Shown here in pieces: positions 50,791 to 62,870 of a stretch of 64,000 nucleotides of DNA. The stretch's first letter is position 1. The number at the start of each line of letters is the position of its first letter. The translations under genes and the position numbers were made by a program. The notes beneath the pieces are model-generated. The model made no database searches. It had not been told where the DNA came from and saw only the letters and a program-made list of their open reading frames with translations. The DNA comes from Agapanthus africanus (taxonomy: Eukaryota; Streptophyta; Magnoliopsida; Asparagales; Amaryllidaceae), in contig JASDDO010000006.1 of assembly GCA_030015575.1 (NCBI GenBank), forward strand, positions 102,850,045 through 102,914,044. The letters are read 5' to 3'.

Positions 50791-50893
50791 GCTGACCCAT
50801 TCACAAAGGCCATTCCTCAGACGCAGTTCGAGAGGATATTCGAGATGATAGGTCTACGATAAGCCAGCTCATGCCCTAGTGCAAGTGTGAGAT
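50791..50893 (+). pseudogene. C RNase H tail and polypurine tract
   Basis: The short remainder of C reads ADPFTKAIPQTQFERIFEMI, the usual copia RNase H C-terminus (compare B near 13310). It is followed by the polypurine-type tract GCAAGTGTGAGATTG against the LTR. It shows that G split C near the end of pol. Confidence 0.9.
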
Positions 50894-52852
50894 TGTTAGT
50901 GTATATGCCCTAGGGGCCATTATTGTATCATACTAGCATGTATATTACTTAACAGAAGCTTGGGATATTCACAGTTGTATATATAACAGTCTTGCTAAAC
51001 ATGGTAGTATGCTACATGGTTTGAGTCTACTTTAATATGTGCATATGTTTCTTGTAACGTATCACTTATAAATATTAGTAGAGCCCATAGGATCTTTGCT
51101 TGATTACCAGCGTCATGATGGCAGTCACACTAGTGGGGGCTGGGTAGTCTATAAGCAACATCCTATATAGGTCCCTGGTCATTGGATTATCGAGATAGGG
51201 CATCGATATTCCGGAGTAGACTAAGTGTATACGCTTCTCATCCCAGTTGGGGAGATGGTCTGTCCCACAGCCATCAGTACGTCGTACTAGAGATAGTATA
51301 CAGGTGCTCGTTAGGTTACAGGTACACCGGACATGACTCGCTAGGAAACTGATTGGTGGGTATTATACCCATCGTCAGTTAACAGTTGCCAGGTGACATG
51401 AGTACAGCATAGTCCACAGACTTGACACTGCTGCTTCGCCTCGAGTGTGTCCCACTGTTCTTAGATTGCTACCCTACCACGGCTCAAAGGAGTCGTGCAA
51501 ACAGGTGGCAGTTGGGTGCAGTCCCGAGCACTTGGAGGCAGTGGCGGTTAGATAGGATTCGTCTCTCCCGGAATTCGGAGATGATATCGCGCTGTGTCAG
51601 AGAGCCATTATGCAAAGTCCCTGGCCAGGGCAAGCGAGATATACTGGTAGGTTCCAGTAGCTTCTCAGGGCGTAATGGGCTTCGCTCCGACACGACTTAT
51701 ACAGCTATTAGGGGACTGACGCTTGCCGCCCACTAGGCTTGATATCCGATAGTCTTAGACGAACAGACCGGAATGTACGGAGATTGTCACATCAGGCTCA
51801 GTAGGGGTTCGAGATGGTTTTCCTCATCGGCCTTCTTATCGACATCTACCTGGGGACCGTTACGTACAGCTAGTGCCGCTTGCGGTCTGTGGTTAAACCC
51901 ACTGCCAGCGTAGTGTCGAGTCTTTAGAGTCCCACACAGAGAGTTTCCCTGCTCCAGGCGAAACGATATAGAGGTCGTATGGTTTTACGACAAGGGTTCG
52001 GATGCGTACGTGTGTTTACGCACGTACGACTTTTCGGACAGTTTATACTTGCCGGCTTTGGTTTAAGCCAGTTTCTAGTATCGGGTTATTGGAATTATAC
52101 AGTCTAAAGTTTTTCCGTGTTTTCACGGATTATAGGGGTGTTCTCGTAATTTGTCGGGAACCTTCTAGAAGAGTGGTGACTAAGGGGTTAAGGTGGCATG
52201 AGCATTAATTGATTAATGACTCATTTCTATGATTCATCCTTTGCACTTAATGACTCATTAATGAGATAATGAGTCATATGATGAATCACACAAGGTGAAT
52301 GCATCAACCATAATGATTAAATCATTTATTTATTTATTTGATTAAATTGTTATTGTTGATATATTCAAAATGAGTTCATTATTCTTTTCATTCTCATCTT
52401 CTCCTTCTCTCTCCTCAAGCTCACTCTCTCTTGAAACCCTAACCCTAACCTCTAATGTGTTGAGATCAAGGGTTAGCTAGACTAAAACATCCATAACTTC
52501 ACTCTATATCCCCTAGGTAGCTTAGATTAGTACTTTAAGCAACCTAGTTATCTCAAGTTTGAGATTTAGCTTGGCGTAGGAGCTTTCGGGTGGATCGTCT
52601 TTGATTCAAGGAGGCCGTGAAGTTGCCGATGTTCCAAGGAGCCTACGAGGAGTGGAGGATAGCGATGAAGACCCGAAGGACATGTAACGTGAGGTATAAC
52701 TCCGGTACCGAGTAGTTAAACCTTTAGTATAACGTTAGCAATGGTTTAGATTACGATTCATGTGCTCAAGTCCGTGTTACGAAGCTTTGATAATCGTTTT
52801 TCATATATTCCGCCTCCCCGCAAGTTAGTGGGGTGCGTGACATGGACTTACA
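50894..52852 (+). repeat. C 3' LTR
   Basis: This 1,959-bp partner of 18775-20733 has the same length and about 52 differences by eye. It ends GGACTTACA before AAGGT. Confidence 0.93.
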
Positions 52853-52857
52853 AAGGT
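52853..52857. repeat. Right target-site duplication of element C (AAGGT)
   Basis: This is the perfect partner of 18770-18774. D's RT sense continues beyond it. Confidence 0.92.
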
Positions 52858-54840
52858 TTCGTCATAGTCCACACCTGGTCTTTGACGAAAACCCTTTGCA
52901 ACAAGTCTAGCTTTGAAAGGCTCCACTTTCCCATCTACACCAAGTTTTTTTCTTGAAGATCCACTTGCTCCCAATGGGTTTTACCCCTTCAGGAGAAACT
53001 TCCAAAGTCCACACTTTGTTGGTGTAAATGGATTCCATCTCGGACCGCATTACATCCAGCCATTTCACTGAGTCCCCACTCGTGATGGCCTGCTCGAAGC
53101 TAGTTGGGTCATCATCAACCATGATGCAATCCTCGCTCCCACCGTCCATGAGAAAACCGTAGTATCTCTCGGGTGGGTGAGGAACCCTACTAGATCGGCG
53201 GAGTGGCTGGGGTTCATCGGGAACTACCGAATCTTCTGGTTCTACCAAATCTTCTGTTGTAGTTTGTACAGCTGGAACCTCTTCCAGTTCTACCTCAGAG
53301 CCGCTAATCTCTTTTGCAAGAAATTCCTTTTCTAAAAAGGTGGCGTGTTGAACAACAAAAACCTTTGTTCCTCACTGTGGTAGAAGATATACCCTCGCGA
53401 ATGCTTGGGATATCCAACAAACTTACACAAAACAGACCTTGCCTCAAGTTTGTCCGGTTTTTGTCTTTTGACATAGGCTGGGCAACCCCATATCTTAATA
53501 AAATTAAGATATGATCTCTTCCACTCCCATATCTTATATGGGGTGGTAGGCACAGATTTGGTAGGAACCCTATTCAGTAGGTATGCTGCTGTCTCCAGTG
53601 CATATCCCTAGAAGGAAATAGGTAACTCAGCTATACTCATCATAGAGCGCACCATATCTAATAGGGTGCGGTTCCTCCGTTCCAATACACCGTTGTGCTG
53701 TGGTGTATATGGAGGAGTTAGCTGAGAGAGAATCCCATTCTCTTTTAGGAAGTCCAGGAATTCATTGCTCAGGTATTCACCTCCTCGATCAGATCGAAGG
53801 ATTTTAATACTTTTTCCGGTTTGGTTCTCGACTTCTTGTTTATATTCTCTAAATTTCTCAAAGGCTTCTGATTTATGTTTCATCAGGAACACATATCCGA
53901 ATCTAGAGAGATCGTCAGTAAATGTAATGAAGTACGAAGAACCATCCCTGGCATGTGTAGACATGGGACTGCATACATCACTATGTATCAGTCCCAAGAG
54001 TTCGGTAACTCTCTCTCCGTGTCCCGTAAACGGATTTTTGGTCATCTTGCCTTTGAGACATGACCGGCAAGTGTCATAAGATGAAAATTCAAACTGATTT
54101 AAATATCCATCCTTATGCAACTTAGCTAGTCGTGTCGTATTGATGTGACCCAGTCTACAATGCCACAAGAAGGATTCGTTCATTTCTGAACTCTTCTTCT
54201 TGTGTGTGTTTGTTATGCTCAGAACTGTTGATTGATTTAGAACATAAATGCCATTGCACAACGTGCCTGATCCAATCAACTTTTGGTTAAGGAAAATGTT
54301 CATAACATTATCCTGTAATACAAAATTATATCCCTCTTTACTCAACAAAGAAACCGATATAATGTTGCATATCAGGTTCGGCATGAATTAACATTCGTTC
54401 AGAATCAATGTATTACCATTTGGAAATACAAGGTGATATTCCCCGACGGTTTTAGCTGCAACAATTGCACCATTTCCAACCCTTATGTCTTTATCACCTT
54501 CTCCAAGTTCTCTACCTTTCCTAAGCCTATGTAACTGATTACATATATGGGATCCTGACACGGTATCTAATACCCAGGACGTAGAGCAAATGGAGAAACA
54601 GTTCTCTATAACGAACGCACCCGAATAAAATGCATCAACATATACTTTCTTCATTTGGGTGGCATGGGAATCCTGGTATTCCCCTATATCCTGTTCAGTC
54701 TTATAACTCTTATAAGAAAGAACGGAACCAACGTTCCCCAGCACAGTATAACATGCGGGATCGGTCAATACATCCATATTATTATCTTGATTAAGGCATG
54801 ATATGGTCGCTACCTTGAGAGAGAGAGAAGAAAACACTTT
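52858..54840 (-). pseudogene. D coding, 5' part: gag trace, protease, integrase, RT start
   Basis: On the minus strand, from 54840 downward: a short gag-like start (FSSLSLKVATISCLNQDNN); protease (TSWVLDTVSGSHICN, ~54550); GAG-pre-integrase (LWHCRLGHINTTRLAKLH, ~54140); the integrase core (FITFTDDLSRFGYVF, LRSDRGGEYLSNEF, QHNGVLERRNRTLLDM, ~54030-53610); the connection region (PLRRSSRVPHPPERYYG, ~53180); and the RT start (SKWIFKKKTW, ~52950). It joins the RT part at 18774 across the C insertion. A handful of breaks are present. As in A, almost no gag precedes the protease. Confidence 0.87.
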
Positions 54841-55244
54841 AGCGTTTGCTCTTGCAAGATCAGATTGGTTATTATTTTATCTAATCAGGATGGCTCCCAC
54901 TGTTTTTATCAAATCTTCCTTCAAACCCTAAAAGGAAAGACTAGCCAGGATTAATTACACCCTACAATTTCGCCAATCTTTCAGCCAGGCCAGTGTCGGT
55001 ACTTTGAGGGAGGTTCCCCGTGCTTTCGCACGGACCTAATTAAAGTAAACCTCGTTTTCCCAGTGGCGTAACCCCGTTGACACCTTTCTAGACACCTACT
55101 TGATCGGCTAATTGTCCTGTGTAAAACTCTCCCAGGAGTAACAATTACTCACAGTGGGTATCGGGATCCAACTATCTCATAGAAGGTATGCAATCTCATT
55201 GCAAATCTCAAAACTTGAAATTCCCGATAATATTTTTCCCCAAG

Positions 55245-55460
55245 CATCCCATGACCTTGACGGAGGTCAACAAACCATAGGGTGCAAGTCAAGTTCAACC
55301 AGTCATTTCTTGATTGAATCAAACCCACCCGCACGACCCTTGACGGAGGTCAACAAGGTCGTACGACTACCCTAATCCTATCTGCATCATATGCATAAGC
55401 AGATAAATACCAGTTAGCTACCGCACACTACGCCTTGACGGAGGTCAACAAACGTAGCAC
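55245..55460 (-). other. D leader: three TTGAC-N4-GTCAA hairpins
   Basis: TTGAC-GGAG-GTCAA lies at 55257-55270, 55340-55353 and 55435-55448 (spacing 83 and 95). Outer stems include CGACC/GGTCG and CTACG/CGTAG. The loop GGAG is the same in all three and differs from A's AGAG. Confidence 0.76.
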
Positions 55461-55607
55461 GAATAATAAGTAGGACTTATCTGAAATGACGGAGGGCTAC
55501 GACAGGTTTTTTCTGAAAACCTATTGCGTAATGAACTTGATATCATTGTAGAATCATGTGAATTTTGAAATGGAGTGATTTTGAGGCTTTTATTAGTTTT
55601 GTTAAAG

Positions 55608-55832
55608 AGGTCACTCCCGGTGAAGGGATCTGGGCTCTTTCCTTATGGAATAAGGTGCAGGATATATCATATACATCACTATGCAAAGCAAAACTCCAAA
55701 AGCAATCAAAAAAGAAACCGAGTGTTATAGCATCTGCCAGTTTTGCTAAAGAAGTCACTCCCGGTGAAGGGATCTCGGCTCTTTCCTCATCGAATAAGGT
55801 GCAGGGTATATCATATATACCTCTATGCAAAT
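55608..55832 (-). repeat. D leader: duplicated two-stem module
   Basis: Two copies start near 55608 and 55752. The second small stem reads CCTT/AAGG in one copy where A has CCTC/GAGG, a paired change. Confidence 0.7.
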
Positions 55833-56003
55833 CAAAAACTGTAGCTACCCTTTTTGAAAAATTTGATTCTACAACATCTTTTAGGTTTATTTTCTTTCAT
55901 TAATCACATTAATGAAGTCCCATCATTTAAGTAACCTAAACATCACAGATAAATACGACGTACACTTATGCCATCCGCATTCGCCTCGATGTCCCCTCGT
56001 GCA

Positions 56004-56026
56004 CCGTTAGGTTAGGTAACTAAGGG
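56004..56026 (-). other. D leader: CCGTTAG-type hairpin
   Basis: This is the homologue of the A stem at 7004-7026, with one unpaired position. Confidence 0.55.
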
Positions 56027-56362
56027 CAGAGCGGGGAAGGGCTAGCGCGGGTGTAAAACATAAGTAACGCCTATATAATATATCATATATACTATATACA
56101 GTATTTATCACATCACATCACATGATCACATCACAGATATCACAGCAGAAAAAACATATGAAATATTGGATATACTAAGACGTCCGTGTTTTATTTTGAG
56201 CCTCTATAAAAAACAGATTCCACGGTCGCAATGAATAGCCAAACCTACACCCCAAGACCCCTACGAGAGCGGCAAGCAACCCCACCAATTCTAGAGTTAG
56301 GAGACCCCGACTCGACTCCTCGAGTTGGTATCCCACTGGACTCCAGAACCCGGTTACTTGTG

Positions 56363-58505
56363 TGTAAGTGCACGGCGGCGCCCGGCCTTCAATCTGACGC
56401 CGGAATGCGGAAGCGATTCTTTTCTTTAAACTTTTTTAAACCGGCACCACCGCGCACTATAAACCCGGATCGTACCATTAATCTAGTCCTAGCTAACAAG
56501 AGAAAGGGTAGAGAGATATACCGAGCGATCCGTGTCCTTCGGTCTTCTCGTCGTCGTCCCAATCTCCCCGCGGAATCTCCGGTCTCCACCACATCGCCGG
56601 AAGAGCACCACGTCGCCGGCTTCTTTTACAGGCTCCCATTTCTTGACCGAGGCAACTCGGGCACAAAGTTGGCTAGCCGACGTTCCCAAGATTTGCTGTA
56701 GAATCAGTGTGGAACTCTGTGTCTCATGGGGTTTGTGGAAGTTGCCTTTGGTAGAGGAAATGAACTAAGACATTTTGGAGATGAAACTTTAGGATTTTTG
56801 TGAAGCCAAAAGACCAACAATCCCACCAAAAAAATATGGGCAGCCCCCCCTTCATGCTTGGCCGGCCATGGCATGGTTAAGGGAGTGAGAATGAGAGAGG
56901 GTGTGTATGTGTGAGAGAGTGAGCAACCATCATGCAAGAGAGAGAGATCAAATGTTATCATGAAAAGAAATGATCATAAAAACAAACCCACACTCCACCA
57001 ACCATCATCATTACTCCAAAGTCAAGCAATCATGAAGAAGTCAAGAAGTCAAGGGATGGTGCAACCATCATGACACTACAATGTGCAAAGACAACCCTCC
57101 AAAATACTTATTTGCACAAATCCAAATAAGCCCTCCTCTACCAATCTTCAGCCAATGAAAGATACAGAGAAATATGGCTGAAACGGAAAACAAACTGGCA
57201 AATTCATAAAACTGATCCCGTAATAAATTACAGGAAAACCCCGCTACTGTATTTACATACCCGCATTTGTATTCCGACCGAAATACAAATGCAATGAGAC
57301 AAAGTCTACACTGTACAATACTAGGATCCGGCTTAAACCAAAGCCCGCTAGTATTAATCGTCCGATCCTGATCCGTGCAATGCCGCACGTATCGGATCGA
57401 ACCCTTCCATATCTCCATACGGCCTCTACAGCGTTTCACCCGAAACTTGAGCAACTGTCTGTGGGGGACTCTAAAGACTCGTCAATACTATGGCTGTGGA
57501 TTTAACCACTAGCACGTCAGAGGTATTAGCTATACGTGACAGGCTACCAGCTATTGACCAAAAGGAACGTCGATGAGCGAACTCATCCTGACACCCTATT
57601 AATCCTGTCAGTGACAATATCCGTACAGTCCGGTCCGTTCGTCTATGAGCATCGCATGGCGGGCCTAGGGGGTTGGTAAAAGTCAGACCCCCAAAAGCTG
57701 TACAAGTCGTCTCGGAGTGTAGCCCAGAACACCCTGAGATACTACTGGAATACCTACCAGTAAATCTCCTGCCTTGTCCAAGGGCTTCGTGTAATGGCTC
57801 TCCTAGACACAGCACGACCTCACCCCTAATACCGGGAGAGACGAACCCCTGCAGATCCGCTCACTGCCTCCATGTGGCTCGGGACTGTACCCAACTAAAA
57901 CCTGTTTGCACGTCTCCTTTGAGCGTGGTAGGGTAGTAATCAAAGTACAGTGGGAACTCACACGAGACAAATGACGATCCTCAGGTCGATGAACTAACCT
58001 GTACACATGTCACCAGGGAATTGCTATCTGACGTCAGGTATAAGACCAACTAGCATGTTCCCGGCGAGTCCTGTCCGGTGTACTCATAACCCAATGAGCA
58101 CCTGTATACATCTTAGGTGAACCACCTGACACCAGTGGCTTGTAAGACCGGCCACCGCCCCTCTTCGGGGTCTCGACTGTATACACTAGTCTACTCTGGA
58201 GTATCGATGCCCTGTCTCGAAACTCCTACAACTAGGGACCTTTTAAGGATGTGCTTATAGACTACCAGCTCCCACGTATATGATCGCCCTCATTCTGCTG
58301 GCAGCCAAGCAAGAATCCTAGGGGCTTTATCAACGTGCAATAGTGACCTGTAAGGTCACCTAAAGCAGTAGACGATGATAAAGATAAACCAGATAGCATA
58401 CTATCATCTTGAGTATGACTGTCCTACCGGGATAGGTCCTCCCTCAATCATTGCAATCACGGGCCTGTGATCCAATAATTGACTCTGAGGGCACTATCTC
58501 CAACA
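56363..58505 (-). repeat. E left LTR (3' LTR in sense)
   Basis: This 2,143-bp LTR begins TGTAAGTGCACGGCGG and ends CTATCTCCAACA. It shares the conserved copia LTR blocks near 57461-57488 and 57910-57952. Confidence 0.88.
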
Positions 58506-58521
58506 ATCTCCCACTTGCACT
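58506..58521 (-). other. E polypurine tract
   Basis: The complement is AGTGCAAGTGGGAGAT beside the LTR. Confidence 0.85.
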
Positions 58522-61310
58522 CAAAGCTAATTATTGCGATGTCGCATACTCACAGCCCGTGTGATACCGAACACCCAACTCCTCTACTAGTCATTCTCAC
58601 AAATCCCGTTTGCGAAACTATTGCGTTCGAGGAATAGCCTCAGCGAGTGGATCCGCTTTGATGTTTCTTTCTATGTCTCTCTATATCTCAAGTTCGCGGA
58701 GAATGCCATCTCCCGAAATGAGCAATACCTGTCTTAGAATGTGTCTTGATGTCTGATGGGACCTAGCTCATAAATGAACTCCAAATCCAAACTTCTTAGA
58801 CTGTATCGTCAACTGAACTTAATCAGTATCCTGCGCCACGCCTCCCTCAGTATTGCCTTGGACCACCTGTCCAAAATACTGCCCCTCATCAGAAGGAAAA
58901 CTATAACTCTAACAACCTCCCTGTCGTCCAGGTCACCTTAGAAGCTTGGAATGATAACTGTCTCCCGAATGAGGCTGTCGTTACCATATCCCTAGAACAT
59001 CCACTTATGTTCTAAAACTGCTTCCGACTGCTTCTCCAGGATTGGATCAATATCAACGTATCCTGGAACAACAGCAATGGCCAGTGTGGGTAAACAAGAA
59101 TCTCCCTGTCACCGTCCTTGAGGCTACCGGAGTACCCCTCGATTGCCTGAGGTTACCCACCGTATCTACGGAATGGCCAATGGAATATCAAGCCAGATTG
59201 AATCTTTAGGTTCCTTATCAAATCTTCAGTAATCGTTTGCGGTTCTGGAATCACTTCTAGTTCTACCATACTCCCACTACTGTTTTCTGAAAAAATCAAT
59301 TTTTATTAAAATTGTGGCTAGTCTAGAACAATATCTCTATTGATCTTCCAGATGGTAGAATGCCAACCCTCGTCATAGCCTGGGTCAACCCACAAACAGC
59401 CATTACAGAAACGTGCCTTGAGTCATCCAGAGTCTGGTTTTAAGCATAAGCCGGACAACTCCCCGTACCTTAACATCGTTAAGATATGAACTGTTCTATA
59501 TCCAATATAGAACCAGAGGCACTGATTTAATTGAACCAGATTCAAATCATGCAGCTGTCCCCAGTGCATGTCAATTAAATGGAAAGAGGCCGATCAACAT
59601 TACTCAACTTAGGAACACTTCCAATTATGAGTAACCTGAAAGAGAAGCAAGTTCTCTTAACCATTACTATCAACTGAATACCATACACAAGTATCTACAT
59701 CTTCGATCACTTTGAAGAATCCCGATACTTGCAATACCTGGTTCTCTTCTATAACCATATACGTATAACTTCTCCAAATTCAGACCCTGTGTTTCCACGA
59801 AACACCTGTCTAAAAACTAGAGAAGTCATAAGTAAACCGAATATAGTACGAGGACCAACCCCTCTGTCCTGATGGACCCTGGACAACATACAATATTCTG
59901 TAAAAGTCCCTTGATTCTGATAACTCAATCCCTGTGTGTCGTAGGTTGAAAACTGTACTTATGGTTATGAAGATTTACACCGCTGTTCAATGCTCCTTAC
60001 CTAATCATCCACTGATATAGGTAAATGTCATGGACATAATTTCAAAAAGGTAAATCTCACTCTATAAAAATAGACGTACAGATATATCAATTTGAAATTG
60101 GTGCATAACAGCGGATATTCAAAACCAAATATTTGCCGACCGGCAAGCAACCCAGGCGATTTCCTCAAATATCACCAATTACAATGAATTCCGACATAAT
60201 GAGGATGATTACTTAATTCCCAATAACTTACTCCCACTCATCATCTGTAAAACCATACAAATGTGAGAATCATACTTGGTAAATACATACCCTGGAGCAA
60301 GTGTCCAATTGGGAAATCAGTTTTCCTTTAACAGTACACAGTGAAACTGGAACATTGAAATGTTTCGATGAGGTATCCCGATATTCCTAATAATGCCTCT
60401 TCCATTATCCAGATTCACAACCGTAACCGTGTAATTCTTTGCCATCTTTCCAATTCCCTTTCTATGTCTTTAGTCATTACCTTCTATACACCCCTTTAGG
60501 CCAAATGGTTTTCTTCCTTCCCTACCGTTCGGCACCAGCCTATGGTTTGGAAGAAGACTATCCAATAAGCATAATGGGTGTACTGTCTTAATCCTAGGAG
60601 CATTCGCAATGCGTGAGAAGCTGAATATAAAAGACAACCGGATAAACCTTATTCCTATTTCTCCTGAACCAGAATCCATCCCCGAACTGGAACAAGTTCC
60701 TTTCGAGTTCGTATATAACCATACGATGGAGTATCCAATAAACTGTGGATCTTCGTAGTGATACGGAGTGTCCTGGAGAAATACAAAGGTGATTTAGGAT
60801 TGGCGAAGAAATACTTGGTTTGGTCGTGAATAGCAGTCGCAATTTACTTTGCCCTCTTACTAATCCCTTGATATGTCTTTACTTAATACCTTCTGTACAC
60901 CTTCGTTATGCTAATTGGTTTTCTTCATTCCCAACCGTTCGGCACCAGCCTAAGGTTTGGAAGAAGACTATCCAATTTGCGTAATAGGTGTACTATCTCT
61001 TAAACCAAGGAGTACTCGCAACGTGAGAGAAGATAAAGGAAAAGACAACTGAATAGTCCTATCAGTTTTCTCCAGAACCGGAAACCATCCTCGAATAAAT
61101 TCTTTCGAGTTTGTATATAACCATACAATGGTTTTGTCCAACGGAAGTGGACGTTCGTAGTAATACGGGGTGTCCTGGAGAAAAGGGTAAAAGTAGGAGT
61201 GGCAATGAGGTTTGCAACTCTGACAATCCAAAAGCCAGTGTTTAAGAAGGTTCGGTCAACTTCGTCACTGAGTCATAGTCTTATGGTCGGGTCAATGGTC
61301 GCTGCCAAAG
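58522..61310 (-). pseudogene. E coding remnant, heavily eroded
   Basis: Only traces are readable on the minus strand: an RNase H tail (~58630-58990), connection region (~59230-59290), integrase traces (~59450-59900), GAG-pre-integrase/protease traces (~59940-60420) and a gag-like start near 61310 (VFLFSLSLAAT). RT is not recognisable. The part nearest the leader is a ~410-bp tandem duplication. Assignment rests on collinearity with A and D more than on motifs. Confidence 0.5.
60430..61250 (-). repeat. Tandem duplication of about 410 bp in E
   Basis: Unit 1 (60430-60839) and unit 2 (60840-61250) share collinear blocks, for example ACCGTTCGGCACCAGCCTA at ~60526 and ~60936, and GTATATAACCATAC at ~60711 and ~61115. 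The copies are clearly diverged. Confidence 0.8.
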
Positions 61311-61604
61311 AGAGAGAGAAAAGAAACACTCAGCGTGCACTCTAACCTAGATCAGAATGGTCACCAATTTATCTAATCTGGAAACCTCCCACTGTAATCT
61401 CAAATTCTCTTCCAAACCTGAAAGAAGAATTAGTCGGGGTCACCCGAGGAGTAAACTAACTCATCAGTGGGAATCGGAATCCAACTATCATCGCATGATA
61501 ACGTGACGGAATCTGCTCACGTCATCACACTCCAGAAGGTATGCGCATATCTGGCAAGTTTCAGTTTCTTTAGAAACTCCCGATGTGATTTTTTGCCCAT
61601 GCTC

Positions 61605-61815
61605 TTATGATCTTGACTTTGGCCAACAAATCATAAGTCACATATCAAGTTCTACCCGTCATTCTCCAGGTTAATTTGAGCCCACCCGCACAAGCCCTTG
61701 ACTTTGGCCAACAAGGCTATACGACTGCCCCAAACCAACACATCTATCTATGTTGCACTTGAATACCCAATAGCTACCAATCACTGTGCCTTGACTTTGG
61801 CCAACAAACACAGCT
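61605..61815 (-). other. E leader: three TTGAC-N4-GCCAA hairpins
   Basis: TTGAC-TTTG-GCCAA lies at 61613-61626, 61698-61711 and 61791-61804 (spacing 85 and 93). Outer stems are CTTATGAT/ATCATAAG (8 bp perfect), AGCC/GGCT and CTGTG/CACAG. All three copies share the same core. Confidence 0.76.
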
Positions 61816-61956
61816 TGAATACTATTGACTATCCATATGAAACGACGGAGGGCTACGAATGGTTTCTGGCGAAAACCTTTAACGTAATGAACATGATATC
61901 GTTAAAGGAACCAGATAGTTTTTAAAATATAGTGATGAAAACCATTGCTAAAGAGG

Positions 61957-62168
61957 TCACTCCCGGTGAAGGGATCTCGGCTCTTTCCCCGTAGAATGAG
62001 GTGCAGGATATTCCAACTGAATACCACGATGCAAAGCAAAAGTAATCGGCTATAGTTAAGTTAATGCCCTGACGCAAACTTCTGTCCAAGGGGTCACTCC
62101 CGGTGAAGGGATCTCGGCCCTTGCCTCGTCGACTGAGGAGCAGGATATTCCAACTGAATATCACTGTG
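61957..62168 (-). repeat. E leader: duplicated two-stem module
   Basis: Two copies start near 61957 and 62092. One carries the perfect stem CCTC-GTCGACT-GAGG. Confidence 0.7.
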
Positions 62169-62357
62169 CAAAACAAAAATGAACGTCCTTTCAATAACAG
62201 CTTTTTGAAAATAGTTCCAACAACATCAAAAAAAGGTTTGTTTAGCTTGCATTGATCCGAATCAACGCAGTCCCATCAATTGATCACACCAATAAAGAAC
62301 GAAAATAATGATGTACGTATATGCCATCCGAATTCGCCACTGGGTCCCGTCATTACT

Positions 62358-62378
62358 CGTTAGGTTACTTAACTAACG
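62358..62378 (-). other. E leader: CGTTAG/CTAACG hairpin
   Basis: Arms of 6 bp are perfect, and the sense loop is identical to that of C. Confidence 0.65.
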
Positions 62379-62599
62379 ACATAGTGGGGACTGGACTAGC
62401 GCGGATGCAAAACATATACAACATCTACTAGTATATATATCAATATATAATATTTCGCTCAAGACGTGATAAAATGCAACATCACAGAAATGTACAGCAT
62501 CACAGAACAATACAGATATCTGGGATCCCCGGGTTTCACAGAGCCGCTACTGAAACCCGACGTTCCCCAGGTCGTGTGGATAGCCTGTGCAATGAAATC

Positions 62600-62870
62600 C
62601 TAGACCCCTACGGGCGCGGCAAGTTACCCGCCAAAACCTGAAGCGGTGCAGCCCCCTTCAGCAACGTGAATGGACCAACCAGCACTTCACGGAATCCGGT
62701 AACTTGGGCACCCCTCCTGGGTCAACCTGTACCCCCTACGAGTGCGGCGAATAGCCCGCCAATTCTAGAGTAAAGCCCCCTCCGTCTCAATGCCATGAGA
62801 TGCGGGCTTGTTGCCCTCTAGAACCCGGCTATCCGTGCACCCCACCTTGGAGTAATCCTAGTACAGAAAG
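62600..62870 (-). repeat. E leader: tandemly duplicated hairpin block
   Basis: Two diverged copies of about 133 bp share CCCCTACG-GCGGC and CACCCC motifs. A and D have a single copy. The second holds the hairpin AGCCC/GGGCT plus TCTCA/TGAGA at 62774-62808. Confidence 0.65.

Larger units (their letters stand above)
18775..52852 (+). mobile_element. Element C: Ty1/copia retrotransposon carrying F and G inside
   Basis: C spans 34 kb, of which about 9.7 kb is its own sequence: LTRs of 1,959 bp each, PBS, leader, gag-pol and PPT. F lies in the leader and G in the RNase H region. The ends TG...CA and the duplication AAGGT are intact. The coding region has roughly half a dozen breaks besides the two insertions. 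The LTRs differ at about 52 of 1,959 sites (hand count, ~2.7%), roughly 1 My at an assumed 1.3e-8 per site per year. C is the only copia element here with a recognisable long gag. Confidence 0.92.
54841..56362 (-). other. D leader, gag-proximal part (cut by E)
   Basis: This non-coding leader is closely similar to A 5851-7360. It contains the three-hairpin cluster, the duplicated module and the CCGTTAG stem. It ends at E's insertion; D's PBS and 5' LTR should lie right of E, outside the window. Confidence 0.75.

Noticed and set aside
52432-52450. Telomere-like AACCCTAACCCTAACC in C's 3' LTR
   Set aside because: Only about two and a half units are present, the 5' LTR has a changed copy, and the motif lies inside the LTR. 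It is not a telomeric tract.
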